Assembly: GCA_021775425.1 (NCBI GenBank)
Contig: JAJFHX010000048.1
Span: 1-45,444 of the forward strand
DNA length: 45,444 bases
DNA from: Hyphomicrobiales bacterium
GTDB taxonomy: Bacteria > Pseudomonadota > Alphaproteobacteria > Rhizobiales > HXMU1428-3
Direction of reading: 5' to 3'
In this document: one piece after another, positions 7,727 through 14,422 of the stretch
Position numbering within the stretch: position 1 is the stretch's first letter
Layout: each line of letters starts with the position of its first letter
The notes under the pieces: generated by a model
What the model was told of the DNA's origin: nothing
Databases searched by the model: none
Seen by the model: only the letters and a program-made list of their open reading frames with translations
Made by a program: the position numbers and the translations under genes

Positions 7727-7794
7727 ACGCTGCTGATACAGCGTCATTATTTTTAAGCCCTGTCAGACATAAGCACCTGTCAGGGCTTTTTTAT
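7727..7794 (+). terminator. Two tandem hairpins, the second a rightward terminator
   Basis: ACGCTG (7727-7732) pairs with CAGCGT (7739-7744). Then AAGCCCTG (7755-7762) pairs with CAGGGCTT (7781-7788), extended by CAG/CTG across a T-T mismatch, and is followed by TTTTATT on the plus strand. The T-run faces right, although all nearby genes run left. It may stop opposing transcription or end a short antisense RNA. Confidence 0.55.
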
Positions 7795-7798
7795 TTCC

Positions 7799-8179
7799 CT
7801 AAGCGGCGCTTTTTACAACTCCCTCTCGCTTCGCGATTAATGATTTTTCGTGCAATAATTCATACCATCTGTATCCACCTGGGCCTCGGAAGGCCCTTAC
7901 ATATTTTTGCGCTATCATTGAAAAACGGCGTCTGCTCAATGGCTTGACACGTGAAGCCACACATCGATTCACGTGCAATGCAAAACAAGCAGAACTTGAT
8001 ATGAAAAAATGATCGGGGTCAGTTTCAGGGGTAGAGAGCCACTCAATAGCATCAAAGCCAGCATCACTTTCCAAGATGCAATCTGGAATCTGCGGCGGCG
8101 CCCTCCTCGGGCTATTTTTAGTGTGTCGCTTTTTACATTTGTTAAACTTAACGACGTTGATTGATTGAAATTTTTTCAT
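7799..8179 (-). CDS. Basic phage protein of unknown function
   Basis: 126 residues from the ATG at 8179 (MKKFQSINVVKF), chosen over a TTG one codon earlier because AGAGGG lies just upstream. It is rich in Arg, Lys and His. Features are a very basic N-terminus, CFALHVNRCVASRVKPLSRR in the middle, and FRGPGGYRWYELLHE near the end. It is the first full-length gene after the Cro-like gene on the leftward early transcript. The charge would fit nucleic-acid binding, but no domain is recognised. Confidence 0.5.
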   Translation of the reverse strand: MKKFQSINVVKFNKCKKRHTKNSPRRAPPQIPDCILESDAGFDAIEWLSTPETDPDHFFISSSACFALHVNRCVASRVKPLSRRRFSMIAQKYVRAFRGPGGYRWYELLHEKSLIAKREGVVKSAA

Positions 8180-8322
8180 CAATCCCTCTCTCTATTTTTA
8201 CTCCTTACTGAGATACAAATATAGTGAACGGACCTATCAATTCACCTGTCATGAAAGCAAAATCCGCTATTTAAGCTCCATTAAACGTGCCTATAGAAAT
8301 CTGAGTTATATTTTTACAAAGA

Positions 8323-8517
8323 TTAATCATCAATCAGAAAAAAATCAGGTCTAAGCTCATATCGAGAAATACCAGTTACTCGTTCAACTATTCGGACTCT
8401 TTCAATAGGGACTTTTTGCCATTGCGAGACAGCCTGCTTTGTAATACCAATTGCAATTGCTAGACGCTCTTGCGATTTTGCTACTGCAATAGCTCTCTGA
8501 AGACCAATATCTTTCAT
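8323..8517 (-). CDS. Cro/YdaS-like repressor
   Basis: 64 residues from the ATG at 8517 (MKDIGLQRAIAV). It contains a single helix-turn-helix (QERLAIAIGITKQAVSQWQ, about residues 16-34) and ends with RVRIVERVTGISRYELRPDFF, the form of Cro/YdaS-family proteins. It is divergent from the CI-like gene. A longer frame extends upstream, but the promoter elements at 8525-8553 lie inside that extension, which rules it out. The -10 ends seven bases before the ATG and no ribosome site is present, so the transcript may be leaderless. It probably counters the CI-like protein at the shared operator. Confidence 0.75.
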   Translation of the reverse strand: MKDIGLQRAIAVAKSQERLAIAIGITKQAVSQWQKVPIERVRIVERVTGISRYELRPDFFLIDD

Positions 8518-8524
8518 AAACAAG

Positions 8525-8589
8525 AGTAAAGCATAGCAGGTCAAAAAGGTCAAGCCTGTCTTGACATATTGATGTTTTTTGCAGTGAGA
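8525..8589. promoter_or_regulatory. Divergent cI/cro control region with operator GTCAAG-N5-CTTGAC
   Basis: The perfect palindrome GTCAAGCCTGTCTTGAC lies at 8549-8565. Leftward, its GGTCAA arm supplies the -35 TTGACC (8553-8548), 17 bp from the -10 TTTACT (8530-8525) of the cro-like gene. Rightward, its other arm supplies TTGACA (8561-8566), 17 bp from a weak -10, GTGAGA (8584-8589), before the repressor ATG at 8595. A further GGTCAA half site lies at 8539-8544. Bound repressor would block both -35 boxes. Confidence 0.65.
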
Positions 8590-8594
8590 AACTG

Positions 8595-9293
8595 ATGGAA
8601 AAAAATTATTATTTTGCTCGACGCTTAAAACGAGCGCGCATTGATAAAAAAATAAGTCAAATAACAATGGCTCAACAACTTAGCGTAAGTAAGCAAGCCG
8701 TATCTAATTGGGAAAATGCTTTGCATCTACCAAGCCAGCACAAACTATTGCAAATATGTGAAATTCTAGATTGTTCATTAGAATGGTTAATCTCAGAATC
8801 TGATGAACATGAGAACAATGATTATACCTATTCCAGCGCGAGTGAGTATGATATCTCACTAAGCAAATTTTCAATCCCAATTATTGATTTTAAAGAAGCA
8901 ATAAACTACGTCCCCGGAGAATACCGTAAGAATCCTCATTTCAATATCAGACCTTTATATAATAAAAATTCTGAGGCATTTGCTTTAGAAATTATCGACA
9001 CAAGTATGGAGCCTGAGTTCCAAAAAGGTGATATTGTCACAATAGACCCATCAATAAAACCACGCCCTTGGGATAGAGTTTGCGCTGCAGTTGAAGGGTT
9101 CGAAACCGCTTTTTTTCGAGTATTTGCGCCTGAAAGCAGAAAAATGCTAATGGAGGGACGCTTTAACTTAGCCCCACTAAACCCAGACTGGTCCACAAAA
9201 GAAATAAATGGAAATGCTGTAATTATCGGCGTCATGTCAGAACACATTAGTCTCCGTAGGAAAAATTACCCCCCAATCAAAAAGAAAAATTGA
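8595..9293 (+). CDS. CI-like repressor with an S24 domain lacking the catalytic lysine
   Basis: 232 residues. Residues 7-66 are an XRE-type helix-turn-helix (QLSVSKQAVSNWENAL). Residues about 128-215 match the LexA/CI peptidase fold: DTSMEPEFQKGDIVTID with Ser137, then PLNPDW and IIGVMSEH. Aligned with lambda CI and LexA, whose active lysine follows EFTF or EVTV, this protein has ETAF then Phe174 and Arg175, so the lysine is absent. No Ala-Gly or Cys-Gly cleavage pair is visible between the domains. It may therefore not self-cleave after DNA damage. It is divergent from the Cro-like gene and probably holds the lysogenic state. Confidence 0.85.
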   Translation: MEKNYYFARRLKRARIDKKISQITMAQQLSVSKQAVSNWENALHLPSQHKLLQICEILDCSLEWLISESDEHENNDYTYSSASEYDISLSKFSIPIIDFKEAINYVPGEYRKNPHFNIRPLYNKNSEAFALEIIDTSMEPEFQKGDIVTIDPSIKPRPWDRVCAAVEGFETAFFRVFAPESRKMLMEGRFNLAPLNPDWSTKEINGNAVIIGVMSEHISLRRKNYPPIKKKN

Positions 9294-9309
9294 ACCCTCA
9301 ACATATAAT

Positions 9310-9350
9310 GTCAAGCTAAGCTTGACTTGATGTGCTAACTTTGGTTTACT
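9310..9350 (+). promoter_or_regulatory. Second repressor operator overlapping a rightward promoter
   Basis: GTCAAGCTAAGCTTGAC (9310-9326) repeats the half-site pattern and 5-bp spacing of the operator at 8549-8565. Its right arm forms the -35 TTGACT (9322-9327), 17 bp from the -10 TTTACT (9345-9350), the same architecture as the cro promoter. It would place the 9521-11429 genes under the same repressor. Confidence 0.65.
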
Positions 9351-9520
9351 TCTCTTGAGCAAAGAAAAAAAAAGCTCTCTCTTAGAAAAGGAGAGTTTTG
9401 CAGCAATTATTCCTAGCTCTAAATTTTTGCAAATTAAAACTTTCTGAAAATTAGCGAGCCTTGCGGGTGGTAGTAACACCTGCAAGGCTCTAACCACCAA
9501 GAATTAAAAGGAAATTCAAG
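9351..9520 (+). other. Long structured 5' leader of the integrase operon
   Basis: No reading frame of interest. A 14-bp hairpin lies at 9456-9490: GAGCCTTGCGGGTG pairs with CACCTGCAAGGCTC through one G-U pair and a 7-base loop. It has no following T-run. A weaker CTCTC/GAGAG hairpin lies near 9376-9396. The leader is about 160 bases from the predicted start to the ATG at 9521, long for a phage gene, and may carry post-transcriptional control. Confidence 0.45.
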
Positions 9521-10063
9521 ATGGCTAAACAAGCATTAAAATACGAAGAATTAGAACGCAATAATTATAGTGCCGATCCACAATTAGTGGACCTCGCGTT
9601 AGAAAAATTAAGGCAAGAAGATCGGCTTAATGAAATTTGGGATAATGAAAGTCACAAAGAAGAAGCCGACGAACTTTACAAATCAACTCGCGCCATCGTT
9701 GACGAGGCGATGAACATAGTACCGGATGGAGAAAAAGGTATAATCGCCATTTTATCGATGATCCATGACGATGGCAGCGCTAGAGAAGCGATGCGTGACG
9801 GGTGTTGGCAAACAAGGCTTGCAGGACTTGCATCGCTTTATGCATTAAGTGTCATACGAAATGGAAAACCCCACCCAATTGCTAGGATGGCACGAACAGT
9901 TATAGAACCTGATTTTTGCAAAGGTGCTGATAGTGAGTTTATTACTATCTGGATTGAAGGCTGTGAAACTGGAATACAGTTACCAGGCGATACTTCAATT
10001 GATGCTGCCTTTAATGCAGCTCGACAGCTAGAGCAAGATCATATGCAGAGACTTGATGTATGA
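9521..10063 (+). CDS. Prophage protein of unknown function upstream of the excisionase-like gene
   Basis: 180 residues, acidic and predicted to be mostly helical. AAAGGA lies eight bases before the ATG. The N-terminus is MAKQALKYEELERNNY. The middle has EKGIIAILSMIHDDGSAREAMRDG (about residues 71-94) and the C-terminus DAAFNAARQLEQDH. I do not recognise a family. It is first in an operator-controlled rightward operon with the excisionase-like and integrase genes, so a role in excision or early lytic growth is possible. Confidence 0.6.
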   Translation: MAKQALKYEELERNNYSADPQLVDLALEKLRQEDRLNEIWDNESHKEEADELYKSTRAIVDEAMNIVPDGEKGIIAILSMIHDDGSAREAMRDGCWQTRLAGLASLYALSVIRNGKPHPIARMARTVIEPDFCKGADSEFITIWIEGCETGIQLPGDTSIDAAFNAARQLEQDHMQRLDV

Positions 10064-10126
10064 AAAACAAGTCAACAATCCCAGCTCATTCTAATCATCT
10101 AATAATGAATGGCGGAGTATACTAAC

Positions 10127-10357
10127 ATGACCTTCAATCAACGCTTACTCACAAAAAAGCAAGCTGCCTCATATTGTGGCGTAAGCGTTGGTACTTTTGA
10201 TCAAGTAGTTAATGTCCAAGCGATTGAATTACAGGAGGGAAGAGACAAGTTAAGAAGGTTTGATATAATCGATCTAAATAATTGGATAGAGGGCCGTAAA
10301 TATCAACATGCCCAACCAATAGGAATAGATAAATTACTCAGCTCCCTAGGTGGCTAG
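10127..10357 (+). CDS. Excisionase-like helix-turn-helix protein
   Basis: 76 residues from the ATG at 10127 (MTFNQRLLTKKQAASYCGVS). A GGAG ribosome site nine bases upstream favours this over the ATG at 10109. Residues 6-55 have the AlpA/Xis/MerR-type form: LTKKQAASYCGVSVGTF, then RRFDIIDLNNWIEGRK. Small proteins of this type bend DNA and direct the integrase toward excision. It sits directly before the integrase gene, one base apart from its ATG. Recognition is by motif and position. Confidence 0.65.
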   Translation: MTFNQRLLTKKQAASYCGVSVGTFDQVVNVQAIELQEGRDKLRRFDIIDLNNWIEGRKYQHAQPIGIDKLLSSLGG

Positions 10358-10358
10358 A

Positions 10359-11429
10359 ATGGTAAAATACGATATTGCAGGTATTAAAGAGTACTATGAA
10401 CCAAAGACTGGAAAAACATATCGTTACCATAGAAAATCAGGGACAAGGCTCTATGCAGAACCTGGTACCATTGAGTTTTTAGAAGAAGTTGAATCCGCCA
10501 AAACAAAGCTCAAAACTAAGCCAAAGCCAATACCAGGAACTCTTGGATTAGTTATAAAAGAATACAAAGCTTCTGACTGGTTTACTACTCTCAAGCCTCG
10601 CACACAAACTGACTATAACAAAGTCATTGATTATCTAAGCTCCATTGATACTCTTAATCTCAGAACTACCACCTCCCCAGATATAGTAAAAATCAGGGAC
10701 AAGACCTTCCAATTGAAAAAGCGGTCATTTGCAAATTATGTCGTTTCAGTTCTCTCCATCATTTTTGAATTTGCTAAAGAAAAAGGTTACTGCGACACAA
10801 ACCCAGCTAAGGGCGTCAGAAAGATAAGAAAGCCCAAAGACGCTCCAGTTATAAACAGACCATGGACATTGAAAGAGTACGACATTGTTTTTAATTCTTT
10901 GCCCCAACATCTTTTAGTACCTGTCGCTATCTCCAGATGGACAGGCTTGAGAGAAGGCGATGTTTTAAAATTACCACGTACGATCTACAACGGATCAACT
11001 ATTAGCTACAAAACTTCAAAAGCCAATGTGAAAATTAGCATGCCAGTAGCCACTCCATTAAAGGTCATTCTGGATAACTGGATAGAAGAGCTAAACTCCA
11101 ATAAAAACTATGACGCTGTGACGCTTTGCGTGAATACACGAGGGCGCCCCTGGACGGAATCTGGATTCAGATCAAGTTTCTTTAAAAAGATAAAGGTTTT
11201 GGCTGAAAATGGATCTATAGGAACAGGCTTAACATTCCACGGATTACGTCATACTGTTGCAACTGAACTTAGAGAACTAGGCTTCGATAACAGAACCATT
11301 GCCGACATGTTAGGTCAAAAAACGGAGGCTATGGCAGCCCACTACAGTAAGGAAGCTGACCTTAGCAATAAGATGAAAGGCGTTATCCAGAAGCTGGAAA
11401 TTGAACACAAAAAGAACAAAAGTGTCTAG
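10359..11429 (+). CDS. int: Tyrosine-family phage integrase
   Basis: 356 residues from the ATG at 10359. A TAGGTGG ribosome site lies just upstream, so I prefer it to the GTG at 10350. Residues about 60-165 are a core-binding/SAM-like domain and 170-345 the catalytic domain. Catalytic residues visible are Arg198 (TGLREGD), a likely beta-strand Lys219, His294 and Arg297 (HGLRH) and the nucleophile Tyr329 (AAHYSKE). The His or Trp usually found in the LGH motif is Gln320 here (LGQ). It ends 79 bp from the 3' end of tRNA-Met, the presumed attachment site. Confidence 0.9.
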   Translation: MVKYDIAGIKEYYEPKTGKTYRYHRKSGTRLYAEPGTIEFLEEVESAKTKLKTKPKPIPGTLGLVIKEYKASDWFTTLKPRTQTDYNKVIDYLSSIDTLNLRTTTSPDIVKIRDKTFQLKKRSFANYVVSVLSIIFEFAKEKGYCDTNPAKGVRKIRKPKDAPVINRPWTLKEYDIVFNSLPQHLLVPVAISRWTGLREGDVLKLPRTIYNGSTISYKTSKANVKISMPVATPLKVILDNWIEELNSNKNYDAVTLCVNTRGRPWTESGFRSSFFKKIKVLAENGSIGTGLTFHGLRHTVATELRELGFDNRTIADMLGQKTEAMAAHYSKEADLSNKMKGVIQKLEIEHKKNKSV

Positions 11430-11455
11430 AAAATACGGAAGAAAGTGTCTAGAAA
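11419..11455 (+). repeat. Two 14-bp direct repeats beside the integrase gene, possible Int arm sites
   Basis: AAAGTGTCTAGAAA occurs at 11419-11432 and 11442-11455, 23 bp apart and about 55-90 bp from the tRNA end. The first includes the stop codon of int. Direct repeats of this length next to an att core are typical integrase arm-binding sites. Confidence 0.5.
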
Positions 11456-11508
11456 CCTCAGCCGTCGATTTCTAAAATTTATAAGCCAATGTTTTATAAA
11501 GAGAAAGT

Positions 11509-11585
11509 TGGTAGCGGGAGAGGGACTTGAACCCCCGACACGCGGATTATGATTCCGCTGCTCTAACCAGCTGAGCTACCCCGCC
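11509..11585 (-). tRNA. tRNA-Met (CAU), elongator type
   Basis: The minus strand gives a 77-base cloverleaf with encoded CCA: acceptor GGCGGGG/TCCCGCT with G-U pairs at its ends, D arm GCTC...GAGC, anticodon arm GCGGA-ATCATAA-TCCGC with CAT at the anticodon, and T arm GGGGG-TTCAAGT-CCCTC. The body matches the elongator Met form of alphaproteobacteria. A CAU tRNA modified to read isoleucine is the main alternative and is less likely from the overall sequence. The 3' end faces the prophage. Confidence 0.92.
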
Positions 11586-11735
11586 ACTAATGAGTGAAAA
11601 CAGGATTGAGATAATCCCAAAGGGCACAAAATAGCCCGGCACTCATAAATAAATTGGAACAACAGCTTTTAGAAACTTATCCAGCCCCCGTCAAGCTGCA
11701 AACGGAGCTGAAACTAAAAAAATTTTAAAGCTAAA

Positions 11736-12452
11736 TTATTGCGTAACAACCGCTTCAGAAACGTATCTGTCAGATGAGCGTGACCGCGAGCGAGATTTCG
11801 CCAGTTTTGGCGCCATTTCTTTGTTAAACCGCAGCATCGTAAATAATCCGAGTGGCCGAAGTGAACGGCGCTCAACAAGCTCGAGGCTATCGCACCCCAT
11901 CACCCGGTCAACCGGGAAAATCGGACGCCAGCCAAGAGTTGAGGCAAAAGGTGCCATCCGGCGCTCTATCCAGCCGCGCGTCCCGTGTTCCTGGCTAAAA
12001 TGATTAACCAGAATAACCTGCCCGCCGGGCGCACAAACCCGCTCCAGCTCTTCCATCACAAGTTCAGGTTCAGGCACAACAGTCATCACATACATAGCAA
12101 CAACCGTATCAAATTTATCGTCATCAAAATCAAGATTGCGGGCATCCATCTCATGCAGCCCGTCAACATTCTGCAATTCATTCTTGATAATTCGGTTTTC
12201 AGCCTTTTTCAGCATTTCAGGCGAAAGGTCCACACCGGTGATGCTGAGATGATCACCATAGCGCGGTAAAGAAAGCCCGGTTCCAACCCCAACTTCAAGA
12301 ACAGAGCCAGCGCGGCGGTTTATAATATCAACAGCATGTCGCCTGCCGGCGGAGGCCACTGTACCAAATGTATGATCATATACAGGTGCCCATCTCCGAT
12401 AGGCTGTCAGTACAGAACTTCTGTCCATAACTGCTTTTTTTACCGCTTCCAC
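11736..12452 (-). CDS. pmtA: Phosphatidylethanolamine N-methyltransferase, Rhodobacter type
   Basis: 238 residues. A GTG start is used because AGGAG lies seven bases upstream; an internal ATG at 12428 is less well placed. It is a class I SAM methyltransferase with motif I LEVGVGTGLSLPRYG (about residues 52-66), the acidic VDLSPEM strand, and the segment VVAMYVMTVVPEPELVMEELERVCAPGGQVILVNHF, which fits the PmtA family that makes phosphatidylcholine from PE in the inner membrane. The last 20 residues have an RSRSRSS repeat not needed for the fold. It stands alone between tRNA-Met and mnmA, on the minus strand. Confidence 0.75.
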   Translation of the reverse strand: MEAVKKAVMDRSSVLTAYRRWAPVYDHTFGTVASAGRRHAVDIINRRAGSVLEVGVGTGLSLPRYGDHLSITGVDLSPEMLKKAENRIIKNELQNVDGLHEMDARNLDFDDDKFDTVVAMYVMTVVPEPELVMEELERVCAPGGQVILVNHFSQEHGTRGWIERRMAPFASTLGWRPIFPVDRVMGCDSLELVERRSLRPLGLFTMLRFNKEMAPKLAKSRSRSRSSDRYVSEAVVTQ

Positions 12453-12541
12453 TAAGACTCTCCTAAAATCTCGGTATTCCCTTTAATTTACCTGCCCGCA
12501 AAAATGCAAATCATGAACAGATAAATTAAGTACCTTTTTAA

Positions 12542-13762
12542 TTAGCTAACTGACACTTTCGCAGGGGCATCACCAACTGATTGCACCCCCTTACTGTTAA
12601 ATTCAGAACCACTTTCCGCAATGGCCTTTTTAATCCAGCCGCCACCAAGAATACGTGATTGCCCATGCCCGTCTTCATATAAAACGCAAGCCTGTCCGGG
12701 TGAAACACCGTCTTCACCATCATGCAATTCAACTAGAAACCGGCCATCACGGCAAAGCAGCGTGGCAGCTTGTGGTTGCTGTGTTGATCGCACCCGCGCA
12801 TAAACAGCAATGCCTTCTTCACCAATTTCTTCAATTGATTGAGAACCAAGCCAGTTAACATCTCTAAGCTCAACGGTTTTCGTCGCCAGACACTCACGCG
12901 GTCCAACAATCACCTTTGAATTTTCAGCGTCCAGCTCCACAACATAAACCGGCTCACCAAGGGCAATGCCAATACCACGCCTTTGGCCAACTGTATAATT
13001 AATAATGCCTTCATGCCGGCCAAGCACCCGCCCGTCCACATGAACAATGTCACCGGGTTCGGCAGCACCGGGGCGCAGTTTTTCAATAACCTGCGAATAA
13101 CGCCCGGTTGGCACAAAACAAATGTCCTGACTGTCAGCTTTCTCAGCGATTGAAAGCCCGTATTCCGCAGCAATTTCCCTGACCTGGTTTTTATGCAGAT
13201 TGCCAAGTGGAAAGCGCAGCAGTTCAAGTTGTTCTTTAGTTGTAGTAAAAAGGAAATAGCTCTGGTCCCGGTCAGGATCTTTCGCTCTGGTCAGCTCCCA
13301 GCCGTCGTCACCAAGATGACTTGAGATATAATGGCCGGTTGCCATCGCCTGCGCCCCAAGATCCCGCGCTGTATCCAGCATATCTTTAAATTTGATTTGT
13401 TGATTACACATGATGCATGGCACCGGAGTTTCGCCAGATAGATAGCTGTTGACAAAATCATCCATCACACTGTCAGCAAAGCGGTTTTCATAATCAAGCA
13501 CATAGTGAGGAATACCGAGCGTTTCAGCCACTCTGCGCGCATCGTGAATATCCTGCCCCGCGCAGCAGGCCCCTTTACGGCCCACAGCTTCCCCATGGTC
13601 ATAAAGCTGTAATGTTATTCCGACAACATCATAACCTTCAGCCTTGAGAAGTGCCGCAACAACAGAGCTATCGACGCCACCAGACATAGCAACAACGACG
13701 CGGCAACTCGATGGAGGCCCTTCAAGTGAAAGGCTATTTAGTTTGCTATTTGGTTTTATCAT
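12542..13762 (-). CDS. mnmA: tRNA-specific 2-thiouridylase MnmA
   Basis: 406 residues from the ATG at 13762, which has AGAAG just upstream; a TTG at 13813 would add 17 non-conserved residues. The enzyme puts sulfur on U34 of tRNA-Lys, Glu and Gln. The PP-loop SGGVDSS is at residues 27-33. The paired catalytic cysteines are Cys119 (CIMCN) and Cys215 (DSQDICF), corresponding to Cys102 and Cys199 of the E. coli enzyme. GHY, DQSYFLF and the GQRRGIGIA segment are also present. Length is slightly above the usual 360-390 because of the leading residues and a C-terminal tail after the GGGWI motif. Confidence 0.95.
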   Translation of the reverse strand: MIKPNSKLNSLSLEGPPSSCRVVVAMSGGVDSSVVAALLKAEGYDVVGITLQLYDHGEAVGRKGACCAGQDIHDARRVAETLGIPHYVLDYENRFADSVMDDFVNSYLSGETPVPCIMCNQQIKFKDMLDTARDLGAQAMATGHYISSHLGDDGWELTRAKDPDRDQSYFLFTTTKEQLELLRFPLGNLHKNQVREIAAEYGLSIAEKADSQDICFVPTGRYSQVIEKLRPGAAEPGDIVHVDGRVLGRHEGIINYTVGQRRGIGIALGEPVYVVELDAENSKVIVGPRECLATKTVELRDVNWLGSQSIEEIGEEGIAVYARVRSTQQPQAATLLCRDGRFLVELHDGEDGVSPGQACVLYEDGHGQSRILGGGWIKKAIAESGSEFNSKGVQSVGDAPAKVSVS

Positions 13763-14422
13763 TCTTCTACTATTTATGTATTCACACTGAAATAACAATT
13801 CATTCGGTAACAAAACCCGAAAAAAACAAAAACTCTCAGTAATGACAATTTAACTGAGACCAAACAAAAAAATCGGCGCAAACAGAGCTTTTACCCGGGC
13901 GCATCAAAAACTGACAAACAAACTGTCAGAATATTCCAATATTGCCACTATGCACCCAAAAGATGAGAGCCGCCAGCAAATCTGATTTGTCTGACCAATA
14001 ATAACTGGCCAATCATAACTGACCAATGAGATAATACAGACAATAAACTGACCAAACTATGGTCAGATTTTATTGTGCCTGAGCATTGACTAAAAAAATG
14101 TCTATTCACAATAGACATTAACGACGAAATTTCAAGCAATAAGGGCGGCAATTTACACCCCCCTACCCGGCAGAATTTGCAGGGCAGCCGCCCTGACAAA
14201 ACCATCCCCAATTTGCTAATCATAGATAACATGCTGATATTTATGAATTTATTTTCAGCGCGCTCATTGGCCTGAATTCTGCATTTGCTATGGGAGCCAA
14301 TATTGCAATTTGTAAATGAGTGCGACAAAAAACAAAATTACCTCATTCTGAAGCACATCCTTCAATGAACAGGGGTAACAACTGAAAATACAACCGGAAA
14401 ATCGAACAGACGGTATCAGAAC
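13763..14422. promoter_or_regulatory. Repeat-rich divergent intergenic region between mnmA and fliK
   Basis: No plausible gene in 660 bp. It contains three CTGRCCAA repeats in ATAACTGGCCAATC (about 14001), ATAACTGACCAATG (about 14015) and AAACTGACCAAA (about 14045). The last is part of a perfect inverted repeat, CTGACCA-N5-TGGTCAG (14048-14066). A perfect 9+3+9 palindrome lies at 14098-14118 (ATGTCTATT, CAC, AATAGACAT). These look like operator sites for mnmA or the fliK operon, but I cannot name a regulator. No sigma54 consensus is seen here. Confidence 0.45.

Larger units (their letters stand above)
1..11508. mobile_element. Right-hand portion of a lambda-like prophage integrated at tRNA-Met
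   Basis: The segment holds, from the right: a tyrosine integrase, an excisionase-like gene, a CI-like repressor divergent from a Cro-like gene, a leftward early operon with O-like and P-like replication genes, a cargo gene, and small phage-type genes that lead into late genes beyond the left edge. The right border is inferred to be the 3' end of the tRNA-Met gene, because the integrase gene ends 79 bp from it and the tRNA stays complete. The left attachment site is outside the window. Whether the element is intact cannot be judged, since structural and lysis genes are not visible. Confidence 0.85.

Noticed and set aside
9237..9500. 87-codon minus-strand frame opposite the repressor and leader
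   Set aside because: It spans the operator and the hairpin at 9456-9490 and has no ribosome site.
13948..14328. 126-codon minus-strand frame between mnmA and fliK
   Set aside because: It covers the operator-like repeats, has unusual Cys and Ser content, and has no ribosome site, so it looks like chance.
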